Shown here: in pieces, positions 12,643-25,676 of the stretch
How the letters are laid out: every line of letters starts with the position of its first letter
How positions within the stretch are numbered: position 1 is the first letter of the stretch
Source of the DNA: Hyperoplus lanceolatus
Taxonomy: Eukaryota > Chordata > Actinopteri > Uranoscopiformes > Ammodytidae
NCBI GenBank assembly: GCA_026929865.2
Contig: CM049416.1
Span: 5,569,501-5,633,500 of the forward strand
Direction: 5' to 3'
Length of the DNA stretch: 64,000 bases
Made by a program: the position numbers and the translations under genes
Notes under the pieces: model-generated
What the model saw: only the letters and a program-made list of their open reading frames with translations
Databases searched by the model: none
What the model was told of the DNA's origin: nothing

Positions 12643-13052
12643 GCTTTTCATTTGTACAGTGTTGTTATGGTGCATATCACTAGCAGTTTTGGAATAATTT
12701 CATTGAAATTAAAAAAAATGATTCATGAGGAACTGAGCAACAGAAGTAATCTTTTTTTCATAAATTGGTTAATGCAGAAGATACTTATTTTGTTTTTAAT
12801 ACACGTGTAACAGCGCTCTATATTTATAGCAATCCCTTATGTAGTGTGCTCGGTTCAAAACACAGGTCACATTAAATAATCCTGTATCCAATCAGGAGAG
12901 AGAACACTACAAAGGGGGCGGGTCTATTTTGCACATGGAATGTACAGAGCGCTGAATGTTTCACCTGGCAACAATGGCAGAGCATCTTAAAATCATTCCC
13001 AATGTTTGTTTTTATGGTTTTAATTATGTTTTTTTTCCTGTCTGTGATTTGC

Positions 13053-13204
13053 TCACAGTATCTGTTTGACTGGGCAGTCCTCGGGCTGATCCAGGAACAG
13101 TGTCTGGAACATGTGGTTGTAGAAGGAGGGATGGTAGAGGCAGGCCCGCGCGCAATCTGGACTGAAGTTCAACTCAAGGATCTGAGGCTCCATCACCCGC
13201 TCAC
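13053..13204 (-). CDS. ttll12: ttll12 exon 14, C-terminus (residues 580-629 and stop)
   Basis: Phase 1 entry (split Gly). It encodes [20 protein letters not shown], the Mg-binding-type E-x-N segment, then [17 protein letters not shown] and a TGA stop. The last residues (CPVKQIL) differ from human (CHVTCLV), as expected for the tail. Confidence 0.95.
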
Positions 13205-16200
13205 CTGACAAACCAAGATGACATGTCAGTCAAGGGGAAAGAAGGTCAAAGTCAAAGTATTGTCAATTTTTATACATGCAAGACATACATACGAATCAAA
13301 ATGGCTTTTTATCTCAGACCCGCAGTGCAATAGGAACAATAAAATAAATATAGAGTAGAACAGTGGTTTTGAAACTGTGGGTCCCCCCCCCCCGGGTGAA
13401 TATGTGAAAAAAAACAAAAAAAAAACATATTTTTAAGTTTGTGTTTTTGATATTAACATCATATTAAGCAAATGTAATTTATCTTACAAAAAAGGAATCC
13501 AATGTTTTGGTCTAGATAGTTAATAGCCTAATAATTAAATCAGATCATCTGGGAGATAATCCGAGGTTAACTGATCATGTCACATTCACGTCCATGCACA
13601 GTGTGTATTGAGTTTATTTTAAAACATTTGGAAATGGGGCTGCCCTCAGTTTCCTATGCACTGTGTATGGTCTATAGCCTATTTCAGCCTTGTCTGTGGA
13701 AATAAAGATAGCTGGACAAGAGTTCTTCTGCTTCGTTCCTCTCACTGCATTTAAATGCATTCATTATATTACAGAGAAATATGTCTCGTTAAAGAAAAAG
13801 AGCTCCAAGCCCAACCCAGAGGACCCTGCATAATATTTTATTTAAAATAAATATTTTTATGGAAAATCCATGTGTCTTTCTTCAACAGCTTCTAATTCAT
13901 CCGACCCACTGTCTCCAAATTATTTGTTCACACAAAATTCCTCAGATTTAGCCTCTATTTTCCTCTGAAAGTGCACCAGATTCATGAATGACTTTTAACA
14001 ATAGTCAATAATTTGGGCAAGTCTTTCTGGCTATCTCTCTCACTCCATTGCACACTCAGTCACTACTATCCATGCTTAAAGGAAGCAGGATTAAAACACT
14101 CAGTCACTACTATCCATGCTTAAAGGAAGCAGGATTAAAACACTCAGTCACTACTATCCATGCTTAAAGGAAGCAGGATTAAACCACTGGATAAAGATAT
14201 TCAAATGTATTTTAAAAAAGCAAAACAAAAACATTGTTCGATAAAGATGTTAAAATGTTTAAAGAAATGTGTTTAAAAACACACAAAGATGTTTAAAATG
14301 TGGAAAATAATGATAAGATCTTTCAAAACACACAGGGATTTTGAAAACATTTTCTGGGGGGGGGGGGGGCTCTATGCAATATGCAGTCAACTGGATGTAC
14401 ATTTTAAGGCATCAGATGATCCAGCTCATGAAGATCAAATGGGTTAAAGTGCTTGTTGCATCTGAAACAACCTCACAATTGATGTTGTGATGATGCTTTT
14501 TTACATTTTTACAATCAACGATCCAACTAGCATTAAAACATAGTTCTAATGTGAAGTACAACTGATGTATTGAGACTGACAGATTGGTCGGGGCTCAAAC
14601 ATTCAAGGAAAAGCATCACAGGCTTGATGCGGTTGTTGCAAGCGAAGGATTTGAAACAAAATATTAAGTCTTATTCACTTTAATTTATTTTAGGTCTATC
14701 TGTTCCAATACTTTTGCTCATCTAAAAATGTGGTGTTCCTTTACAAATAATGCTATCTTCTCAGTTGTGAATCAGACCCAGATGTAAATACCTGGAAATG
14801 AAAGCTGAAATGTTGATCTATTGTCTCATATTCTTATTTTGGTGTCAAACCCAAATGTTTCCAGTCTACAGCAAAAATAAAGGAAATGGCCTCACTGTTC
14901 CAATACTTTTGGAGGGGACTGTATAAGAGTCATGAAAATAAAAAACGTAGGAGTCTCGAAAAGCTCAATTTGTGTTCAAGGCCAATGCAAAGAAAGTGAG
15001 TCTTCAGCAACGTTTTAAACTGGTCAATAGACTGGGCAGTTCTCAGACTCAGGGGAAGACTGTTCCAGAGATTGGGAGCAGCCACAGCAAAAGCTCTGTC
15101 ACCTTTTGTCCTTTGTCTACAACTAGGGACATCCAGCAGAGACACCTGCTGAGCTGACCGCATTGTGACAACTGGAGCATGAATACAGAGCAACTGTTAA
15201 TCTCACCAACTACTGTATAAATTGAATACAGTGTGCATGCTTACTTCTGGGGGAAGCTAACTACAAGACTTCTAGCATGAGCCTAACAAATGGCCGTGAC
15301 TCTGCTTGATTGGGCTCTGTCTGCTATGTCAAGCCACACTGTTTAGTCTAAATTGTGTGATGTTTTAGTTTTGTTTGTAGACTTCAACCTAGTTTAGTGA
15401 AAGGAACCCTGGGTGTGATACTAGACGAGCAGATTTCCCTCACTGCCAACCTCACTGCTATAAGACTTTCATCTTGCTCCTCCACATCCTGTTCTGGCTA
15501 TCAGGGGCTGCATGAACATGCTTCAGGACACTGGGAGCTGCCTACCATGGTAATGGCTCAGGTCCAGCCTACAATCAGCACATGTTCAAACCAAACACCC
15601 AGCACCCTCCACTACGTCTGCAGCTACTGGCTTGCTTACAACCCTGCCCTACAAGGGTGGCTAGGGTTGGGCATGGTATGGTCAAATTCTTCTATCATGG
15701 TATAGGTCATGTGTCATTTGTCTGGCTGCGGTCAGTCAGACAGTCAGTGCAATATAAAAATCACAGCATGGCACACATATTATCAAAATATTGTTTGCAA
15801 CAGGAGTATTGGATTGGCACATCCAGATTCCGTTCAAACAAAATTCCTGGCACCACAACGTGTGGGACGAGTTCATGACATCCTGACAGAAAATAACATG
15901 GTCATGTGTATTTGTAATGATGTCTCAATACGTTGTTGGGAAAATGAAATACAAGTGAAAGTCGTTGTGAATAGATTTGACCTGGATTAGGGTTGACCTG
16001 CTACTGGGTATGTGTTCAATGGTAGAGGGTTGAGGTGTTGTTAAATGAGGCTGGAACAGTTAGAATGTTATGACGGAGATAAGGGAATGCTAGGCTCAGA
16101 TAGTGTGGAGCAGGGTTAAACAATGCTCTAACAGAACACATTTACCCCACTGTGTTGTCTATAGTTGTAATGTGTTATTGTGTTATATGCTATGAAAAAC

Positions 16201-19200
16201 TGATTATCTTCAGTCATTCTGCTGCAGGCCCTATCTGTGACATGTTGATGTGCTGACTCTTAAAAGTTCTACTGAGAATTGGAACATTGTGAAATCTGGT
16301 ATTTGATTACCGACTCATCTCCACTAGACAAACTAATTGTTAATGGAACTTTGTTTCCTTATATATTATAAAATTTTAATACTAAACATTCTGTTCACCT
16401 CACGATGAACTCTGATGGACAACCACTGTGAAATCTTGTTTTTACTCTTAGCCTTGAGGAGTAAATCTGAATTTTGGCACACACCTATGTAAGGGGGGGG
16501 GGGACTTTAGCGGAACAGATAGGTTCAAGGTCAAGTATTTCTTGTCTTAGGAACATCTCTCTATCAGTCTAATTAAAACTCATCCCCCTCATTTCCCAGA
16601 AACTCAATGACCAGGGTCGCGCACCAGGTCAAACAAATACGTGCCAGTATGGGTATAAAAGTTGTAACATCCTTTTCTGACTGCAGTCACTTCTCTGCTA
16701 TACTACATGTGTGTACATGATAACTGACTCACTTGCAAGTTTCAACTAAAGTCTCTGCGGATGATGAAATCTGACTCCTGACTCTTTGTGCATTATTTTA
16801 AAGAAAGCATACTTATATTGAAATTAGAAAAGTTACAGTAACACTAATATTTCAGTTTCCACGTCAGCCCATACTGATAATATAATAATACATAAAATAA
16901 TGTCTCACATTAAAGCCACTTCGAGTAACATGGCACGTTGGCGTCTCCTTTGGACAAAAGCGGTAGTATTTTTACGACGCCCGCTGTCGCAAAGCTGTTT
17001 TGTAGCTCGTGCCAGGCGCGTGAGTGTGAACTGAGAAGGGAGCAATATAGTGCATGTCCGTGTGTTGAAAGTGTGAGGACTCTTTTCGGCTCCGTGAGAG
17101 TGGTTTTGACACTGCATGAACTAATGCCAGTCACTGCCACACGCACCTGATTGCAATGAGTTGATACAGCAGTGTCACCTAACTACTCTCTCCCACGGAG
17201 CTGAAAGATTAGGTGTCTGACTCCTCACAGAAAGCGAATGAACGATAGACGGCAGTTAGTATGGATCACGATGAGGTAATGTGTTTATGTTGTTGTAAAT
17301 AATTACTATTTCAGATAATGGTTATCTGATGATGGTGAAGCAAAGCAAACTTTGTGTTAGTACCAACCGCTCATTCATTTAGGAGTAAACACTGCAGTCT
17401 AGTTTCGCTCTCCTGAAATTGTATACACGTTGCTTGGCAACGCCCTCGTCCCCCCACCCCCCGTAGCCTATATCACTCTCCCTTTTAGCTTTTCTTCATT
17501 GCATTTTCTTTTTTTTTCTTTGATGGTTCAGCCCCGTTATCAGTCATTATGACGACAAATAACTGTATCAAACAAGGCTCCCGCTCCCCTTCCCTCATCT
17601 GGAGGGATAGGCTTCTCAAATGGCGTTGCAGCGCCACACTGAAATCTGAGACCAATACGGATATGTGACCATAGAGCCTGCACGAGCGAACCGAAAATCG
17701 GACTGGGTGTGCGACCAGACCAAATGCAGTAATAAAAACTATTTAAAAACGTCTTTCTTTGCACTGATGGTCTCGTTTGCTGTTAAAGGTAATTTATGAT
17801 TATCAGAGGAAACATGAGGCTGTTTAAAAGATATTTAAATGTTACTCGTAGCCGCTTTAAGCGGTCAGCGTATATATTTAATTAGATGTACTTTCATGAT
17901 TCTTGCAATTATTGGGTTTTTTCAACATGGTTGAATACACTTATAAGAGTACTTTGTGATTCTGTTATTCTAACTTGTTCAATAAATAATCCAAAGTAAA
18001 ACTTAAAAGCTATAAACAAAAAAACAATAACAAATGGGATCCGCAGAAACATGAAATCCACAAATAAGTAACTAATAAAATATTGGGTAGGAAGAAGTTA
18101 AAAAAAAAATCTGGTCCTACCCACTCTTATGTTGAATACATTGTTCATAGAAAAAAAAAACAGTTTAGTAAAATCATTCAGTAAAGTCTAGGCTTAATGA
18201 ATGTTATGCAAATGCAACGTGACACTTGGGTTGCCGTCCCTTCCGCTTCACGTCGGGCTGAACACTGCCCATTAACTGTGGTTTAACGAGCACATTACAC
18301 AGCCTCTGGTGAGCTAAGGCTTAAGCAGCACCCTATTCATTGTCTGCCTCCAGTCAATCCCCTGCTGTGAAATTCAGCCACCCCGGAGAATTCCTGACTC
18401 CTTGTCTTTTTACCCCTTCTGACCAATCATATCGCTGCCTTTATTGTCTCCTGTTGTGAGCCTTTTGTGTGATGTTGTACCTTTTCATAAAATGTAACCA
18501 ATCATATTGCTGCAATTCCTATGTCCAGTAAGTACATGCTGTTTCTGTTATCCCACATGGCTTCTTACTGTCAGACTTTGTGTGTGTATTCCGGAGCGAT
18601 CCTCCGGCAAGACTATTATTTGAATAAAATCTCTGCTGGTTTTAATACAGCTTATTGTCTGGTTTTTCTCCACACAATAACTTTTCTAGATGTTTCTTTT
18701 ATTCTATTGATGATTTAGATAGCGAAAGAATGCTCACCATTTTGTCCCGTGCTCCAGTTCAGCATGAGGTCCACTGCATAGATGGCCCTGGACGAAGGGT
18801 AGGGACAGACCCCGTACGGAGCGGGCCGAGAAGAGGCTGCCTCAAACAGCTCTTTGAAGGCAGAGAACACCTTGGCCTGGGAGGAGGAGGGAAAGTACAG
18901 GTTAAAGACCTACTTCACCGGTGGAAATATGAAGGTGTATTGAACTCTGAGATCCTATGGAGTATAAATGTGCAAACATTTTAGAAATCAGTTCATCCTA
19001 GCCTGAGAAAAAGGCAGGAAGAGTGTTTTAATCTCACTGTCTAACCCTAAATGTTTCCCGTGTATGACATCACACATGGTTAAATGTAGGGTTAGGATTA
19101 ACAGCACAACTGGGCCAAGGGAAGACTGAGGGAAGAAGAAAAAACCTCATTCATTATATCATAATAATGATAGAACGCCGGTTCCGTACGGGTGAAGTAT

Positions 19201-22200
19201 TCCTTTAAGAGAACAATGGAACAATGACCCTCTGCAGTCCAGCGCATGCAGCACAGCAGCATGTGGGCTTTCGTAATTAAAAAAAGTTCCTGCCGTAGAA
19301 AAAGGGAGAAAAAAGTGCAGACTTACTTCCACCTCCTTCCAGGGATACAGTGGGTACTGATCCTCAAACATGGGGATAAACTCATCGTAGTGCACCTACC
19401 GACAGAGAGACAGTCATTCAGCACATTAATAGACTTTGACAAGATGCACTCTCGGACATTTTGATATTTAATCATTTATTTATGAGCTTGCATTCTGATG
19501 CACTTATATTGTCTGTGCTAGCGCAGACGATATTGCCAATGTATGTATTCAACACATAACACTTTAACCTCTTTGTTTTTTTTTTTAATTAATTTTGGGC
19601 TATCGTTGCCTTGATTTGATAAGTTAAAAGAGGGAGTACACACAATGAGAGAAAGAAGATCACAAGTAGGACAGCCAGTGGCACTGGGCACATTGTGGTT
19701 GGACTATAGGCATGATGCTGGATAATATGAATGTATTAAAAATGAAAAGTGGCGGGGCGCTCCGGTGGCGCAGTGGATAGAGCGTGTACCATATTGGCTC
19801 CGGCCATCTTTGCAGTGGTCGCGGGTTCGAGTCCGACCCGTGGACCTTTACTGCAGGTCATCCCCCCTCTCTCTCTGTCTCCCCATTTCAACTCTGCATT
19901 GTCTAATAAAGCTTGAAAATGCCCAAAAAATTATCTTAAAAAAAATGAAAAAAATTAAAAGGGGTGGGGTGGACAGGGTTGTGGGTGTTGGGAGCTACTG
20001 CTCCAGAGTTGTCCTTAATGCTTTGTTAGGGGGGTTGGGGAGGGGTGGGGTTTGAGGGGGTGATGGAGGCTACAGCTCTTGGAAAAAAGCTGTTCGTCAT
20101 CCTAGTGGTGCGGTACCTCTTCCCCGATGGTAGGGGAACAAACAAGGTGTGTCCAGGCTGGGTTTATGTGTGCTTATTGACCTTGACTTCCTCTTCACCC
20201 CACACAGAGTCCAGGTCTGGGAGCTCAGCTCCGATGATCTTTTTCTCCGACCTAACCACCCTGGCCAAGTCCCTCTTGCTCTCCACTGTGCAGCCTGAAT
20301 GCCACACACTGCAGCCCTGGCACAGAATGCTCTCCTTGTACTCCTATAAAAGTGTGTGAGCAGCTGTGTAAATAAACGAGCCTGTTTGAGATTCCTTAGG
20401 AAGATGAGCCTCTTCTGGGCCCTCTTCACAAGATTGGATATGTTGGTAGCCCATGTTAGGTCCTCGTGATGTATGTCCCCAGGAATTTCACAGGGTCCAC
20501 ACTCTCCACTTTTTCCCTATTTATGGTGAGTGAGGACTGCATGGTCCTCTTGGATCTCCTAAAGTCCACACTGATTTCATGTGTTTTGGTGGTGTTTAGG
20601 ACCAGGTTGTTGTCCACACACCACTCATGGCACTCATTGTTGTCACTAATGAGCCCCACCACAGTGGTGTCATCAGCAAACTTGATTATGGTGTTGGATG
20701 GATAGGGACGCAGTCATGGGTGAAGAGGGTGTAGAGGGCTGGGCTGAGTACACACCCCTTCAGTTGTGTGTATGTGTGTGTGTTCTTTAAAAAGCAGGGG
20801 CTAGGGTTAGTGGGCAGTGGGATAAACAAACGGGCAAAGAAATCTTGTAAACATGTACCTGCTTAAGCTCCACCCCCTCTGCATAGTTCATGACAGTGAA
20901 GTGCTTCTGGTAATCATCCAAATGGTCCAAGGAGAAGGGTCTGGACAAGGGGAAACGGAGAGCAGGTATAGGCAGGAGAAAAAGTTCCATTTCATACTCA
21001 TCCATCCAGTCAAGTCAAGTCAAACTTTATTGTCAATTCTGATACATTCAAGAGATACATAAGAATCCAAATGCCGTTTATCTCCAACCCACGATGCAAT
21101 AGGAACAATAAAATAAAATAAAATAAAATAAAACAAAATAAAATAAAATAAAATAGCAGAATAAGAAAAAAATCTGGTTCTAATACTGGCTCTGTAAACT
21201 GGCATGTAAACAGAGGGGGCCCGTGGTATCTAGCAAACATGCCAGTTTACAGAGCCTAGGCTGTGTATATACATTAGATTTCTTTTCAACACTCACACAG
21301 TACGGACAGGTAGCGGATTGTGAGGATTGTGAGGAGATTCATTCACTAATTTTGACAAAGAGTCCGACAGAATCCCTGAGTTAGCCTTTCATGTTGTCCA
21401 TGGTCTAGATATAATGAGCATTACATCCTCACAGAAGCCCTATTGTGTGTGTTGTCCTTCTTCAAGCCCCAAATCCAGGACCAGAACTTTGAATTCACAT
21501 TGTGATGAACCCCATCCAAACCAGACTCACTACTCATTCATCAGAGCAAATGGGCAATTCAGAACCACTTTCTAACAAAATATCCATGATAATCAAAAAA
21601 ACTTTCATTGATATCTAGGATACCTGTGAAAGTTGACTAACATAACACAATCAAATTAATATATCCATTGAGATGTTGTTGTGATTGAAAGCTCACAGGA
21701 AAGTGGAGATCTAATCTCTGGCCAACTGGTGACCTTCTCATGGCGTATCGATTCCTAGAATACATTCCCATTGCCACATGTCTCTTCTATATCCGTGTTG
21801 TAAAGAAACTAAGATCAAGATGAGCCAACTAGGTTCAGTTTTAGAGAGCTATAAAAAGACTTAACAGTAAGCCCCCTTTTCCACACTTTCCCTCAGAAGA
21901 TTGTTTTACAACAGCGGACGCCTCCATTGGTTGAGAATGTCCTTCAGACCACAATTGTTAGTTTTGTTGATTTGTTGTTTTTGTTTGCATTTTAATTTTT
22001 AATTTTTTTTTACAAATCTTCTGTTATTACAACCTTTCGTATATCAAAATTTATTTTCTTTGCTTCTTGTAGAGCGTTGTCACGTATCTTCTCATTGGCC
22101 ACTGCTATGATTAGGTTGCCTAGTAGTTACACACCATTAACTTGTATTTTTTGTTTGTTTCTGTGTCTGGTATGTTTTATGTATGTTTGGGCAAAGTGGA

Positions 22201-25200
22201 TGTTGGAAAACTCAAATAAAAACATGATTCGTAAGAAATAAAATAAAAAAAGAGAATGTCTTTCAGTCCCTGTGTGCTGCAGAGCTCACTGTTGAGACGT
22301 CTCACTTTGTTAGCATCCAGTACTGAATTCACTATCAAATTATTTTTAGTTTGGTATTTGGGAAACTCTGTACTGTGTGTTTGGAACCTACACCACAGAG
22401 ATCCTACTGCGCTGAGAGGGTTCACTATGCAGCTGTCTGAACTGTCAGAAAGTATCTAAAGATGATCTCGTTTATTCTTAAAACTCCTAAATTGGGCATA
22501 AAAAATACTGGAATCACTTAACCTAACGATGTACATATACCAGCAGCACAACTCCCTCCACACAAGAGTAAATCATGCTAACAACACCTTGTATATTCTC
22601 GCTGTTAGCTTGATTTAATGATAGATAAAGTTTGTGTGTGTGAAACGATGTGGAGGATCAGGTGCTCGGGCTTGGAAAATTGGAAAGCAGAAGAACTCGA
22701 CGCACACTCACACACACAAATAAAATGTTTATCCGTGTGAAATTGGTGCTGATAAAATTCTATTAAACTGTGTTCTCAGACGAGACAATTTTTTTTTTTG
22801 TTATTCTTCCGGACAATTACACACAATACACACTTTTCTCTTTGCATATTCATACTTTGCGTTATCGTCCGAAGGGTGGCAGGAGAAGCCAAAGGCTTAT
22901 CAGGTCCCGCCCCCACTGCCAAAAGATTCAGATACACAGATACACAGCTACTGATACAGTTAAAACTGTTTTTTTTTTTTTTTTTTAAGAAGATGCATTC
23001 CAATACACAGACAATTTTAGGTTTCATTATTCATTGCCAGTGTACAACAGACATGCTTTCCATTTTCCTCTCTGCCTGTGCCAATGCAGATAGTGATATG
23101 GCCTTGTCCATTTCTTCTCTAATAGTCTAAACACATCTGCAAAAGTATTCAAAACAGTCAGTCTGTCTGCTGACCTCGGCTGCAGTCCCATAACATGCAG
23201 TGTATTTACAAATTCTTCAGTCAGCGAATGAGTTTTTTTTTAAAGTAAATCAATGTTTGTATCCCCACAGATAAATATCTTCTTTTGATTTGCCTTTGAA
23301 AGTAATTCTCCCATGTATTCTATAAAGTCTTTCATTTTTGAATCGGGTGTTCTGTACACACAGCTGATACAAGTGAGTGAGAGATCAAGCTGACTTTGAG
23401 GTGCTAAAATTCAATAATCAAATAGAACCAAGGACGTTAACTTGGCTCCATTTTGATAAGAACTAGTATAAACCAATGAAAGAATGACACGTTGTACATG
23501 CATAACAAATGACAGAGAGGGGAAATGAGGATGTAACCAGTTAGGAGATTATCTCTAGGAAAATGAATGGCTGCGTGGAGTTTCCTTTTGGAGAACTGTA
23601 CAAAAAATACTTATGAATACTTATGAACTTTGTAAGATTAAGCTTTACTTTTATATAATAAGAGAGCTCAGTGATGAGTGAGCTCCATGGTAACGCAGTG
23701 ATTGACAGGCTGACTGAAATGCTCTTTGGCTGGACAGAAACTCCCCTCTCCTAACCCCACACCCCTCTTGAAAATCCATAAACTTTTTCGCCTTTACTGT
23801 GTACTAGTCGCGACCCTAAAGAAGTCGGCCCACATACTGACCCCCCAAAGGCCCATTCTGAGCCAGGAAAAACCCTGCAAATGATATATAATCAGTCACT
23901 TCAGTGTTATGACGGTCACACCTTTACATGATAGTCATGTGGGAAAATCATATACATCTTTTCAGCACAGAAGAGGCATTCAGTTAACTATTATAGAATG
24001 GAAGGTCAGATAAACTCCTGATGCTAGTGGCAGGAAGACACATGAGAGCCATGTGAGATAGGAACCTTTGTTCCTTAGGCATTGACAGCTCTAGCTCATG
24101 GTCAGAGCGGCCAAGTCTCACGCTTTGGCCGTGAGACACACGCATATCAACCAGTTCACACGCTCACACGCCACACCTCCAATTTCTCACGCAGAGAAAT
24201 GAATCCCCGTAATATATATATATATATTTTTTTGGTACTTTTACTTTGAAAGTCTTATTTTGAAAAGCTAAACGGACTGAGTTCCGTGACATCCTCTTTC
24301 TGCCATGCTTTCTGCATGAGCGGTTTCTTTATAGGTCCATTATTTCTGATTTATTATGAACAATATGTAAACTTGCAGGACACTAGCAAAAATTATTAGG
24401 TGGGAAAGAGGACACGGTTTTGGGTCCCTCGGCCAAAAAATCTCACTCCAAACTTTTGGTGAAACTTGGCAGCCCTGCTCATGGTATTGGACCAAGAACA
24501 TGAGCCAACCCTCTGCGGGAACCAATCAGAATTCTGCACATTTCATATGTATTTGACTTTACTGAAAATGTTTTATTCATTCTGACACTCACCCCTTTCT
24601 TATGTGATCACATAATCTTGCCTTTTCAATTTACTTGAAATGAAACTAAAGCTTTGAAAATGTAAGCTCGAAATAGATTCCCTTGTTTAATTTTCTGTCA
24701 CAATTGTGGACCAAAAGAACACGTTTCTATTACAACAGTTAACTGGTAAATTAAACTTATTGCAGTGGTCAGTCTGCAACAGAACATTCCTCTTTCTTGC
24801 TAATAAAAGATTTGAGTGCCGTCTTCCAAATCGTTAAAGGCCTAATTCACCGGTTGGAATATGAAGGTGTATTGAACTCGGAGATCCTATGAAGTATAAA
24901 TGTGCAAAAAAAATTGAAATCGGATCATCCTAGCCTGAGAAAAGGCAGAAAGAGTGTTTTATGGTCTCACTGTCTAACCCTACAGTTCTTTTTCTGTGAT
25001 GTCACAGAAAGAGAAATGTAGGGTTAGACATTTTTTTTGCACATTTATACTTCATAGGATCTCCGAGTTCAATGCACCTTCATATTCCAACCGGTGAAGT
25101 AGGCCTTTAAGTGTCGAGACGGTCTGGACACGATCCATTGAAGCTCATTAACTATGTTGGAAAATTCGGAGTTGCCAATCAAATCGTGCTATCTGATATG

Positions 25201-25616
25201 GGTGGACCAGAGCCCTATGTATGGTGCTCTGGGGCGGATGCAACCGGATGACGACAGTGCTGTGCATGCACCGCCAAAGCCGTGATAGTAAATAACAGAT
25301 GGCTGCGGATACGTTGTTTGATTTTGAGACGGCTTTGGTCTGGCTGAGCAGGCCAGGATTTCCAGGCTACTAGAACATCTTATATTCTCCCACCACACTT
25401 CATAACCCACACATTAATGGATGTTTGCATGTGTACAGTATGAATGCATGTTTGACGTACCTATTGGCAAAGCGGAGCCAGAAGACGTTGTAGGCGTAGA
25501 GACGCAGAGGCTCCAAGGAGCGCAACATTAGCATGTAGCGAATGTCAAACTTCACCATGCCCACATCCCCTCTGCTGAACAGGACGGGATCTTCAAGGTA
25601 CTTACACACCACCTGC

Positions 25617-25676
<60 letters not shown>

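Noticed and set aside
13361-14365. Possible hAT element starting CAGTGGTTTTGAAACTGTGGG
   Set aside because: The left end looks like a hAT terminus but no matching right end or duplication could be found.
16905-17150. Similar 70-80 codon ORFs repeated at 16.9, 29.7, 31.2, 41.7 and 42.5 kb
   Set aside because: They are shared because the non-coding MITE copies are homologous; frames occur on both strands and are not maintained in all copies.
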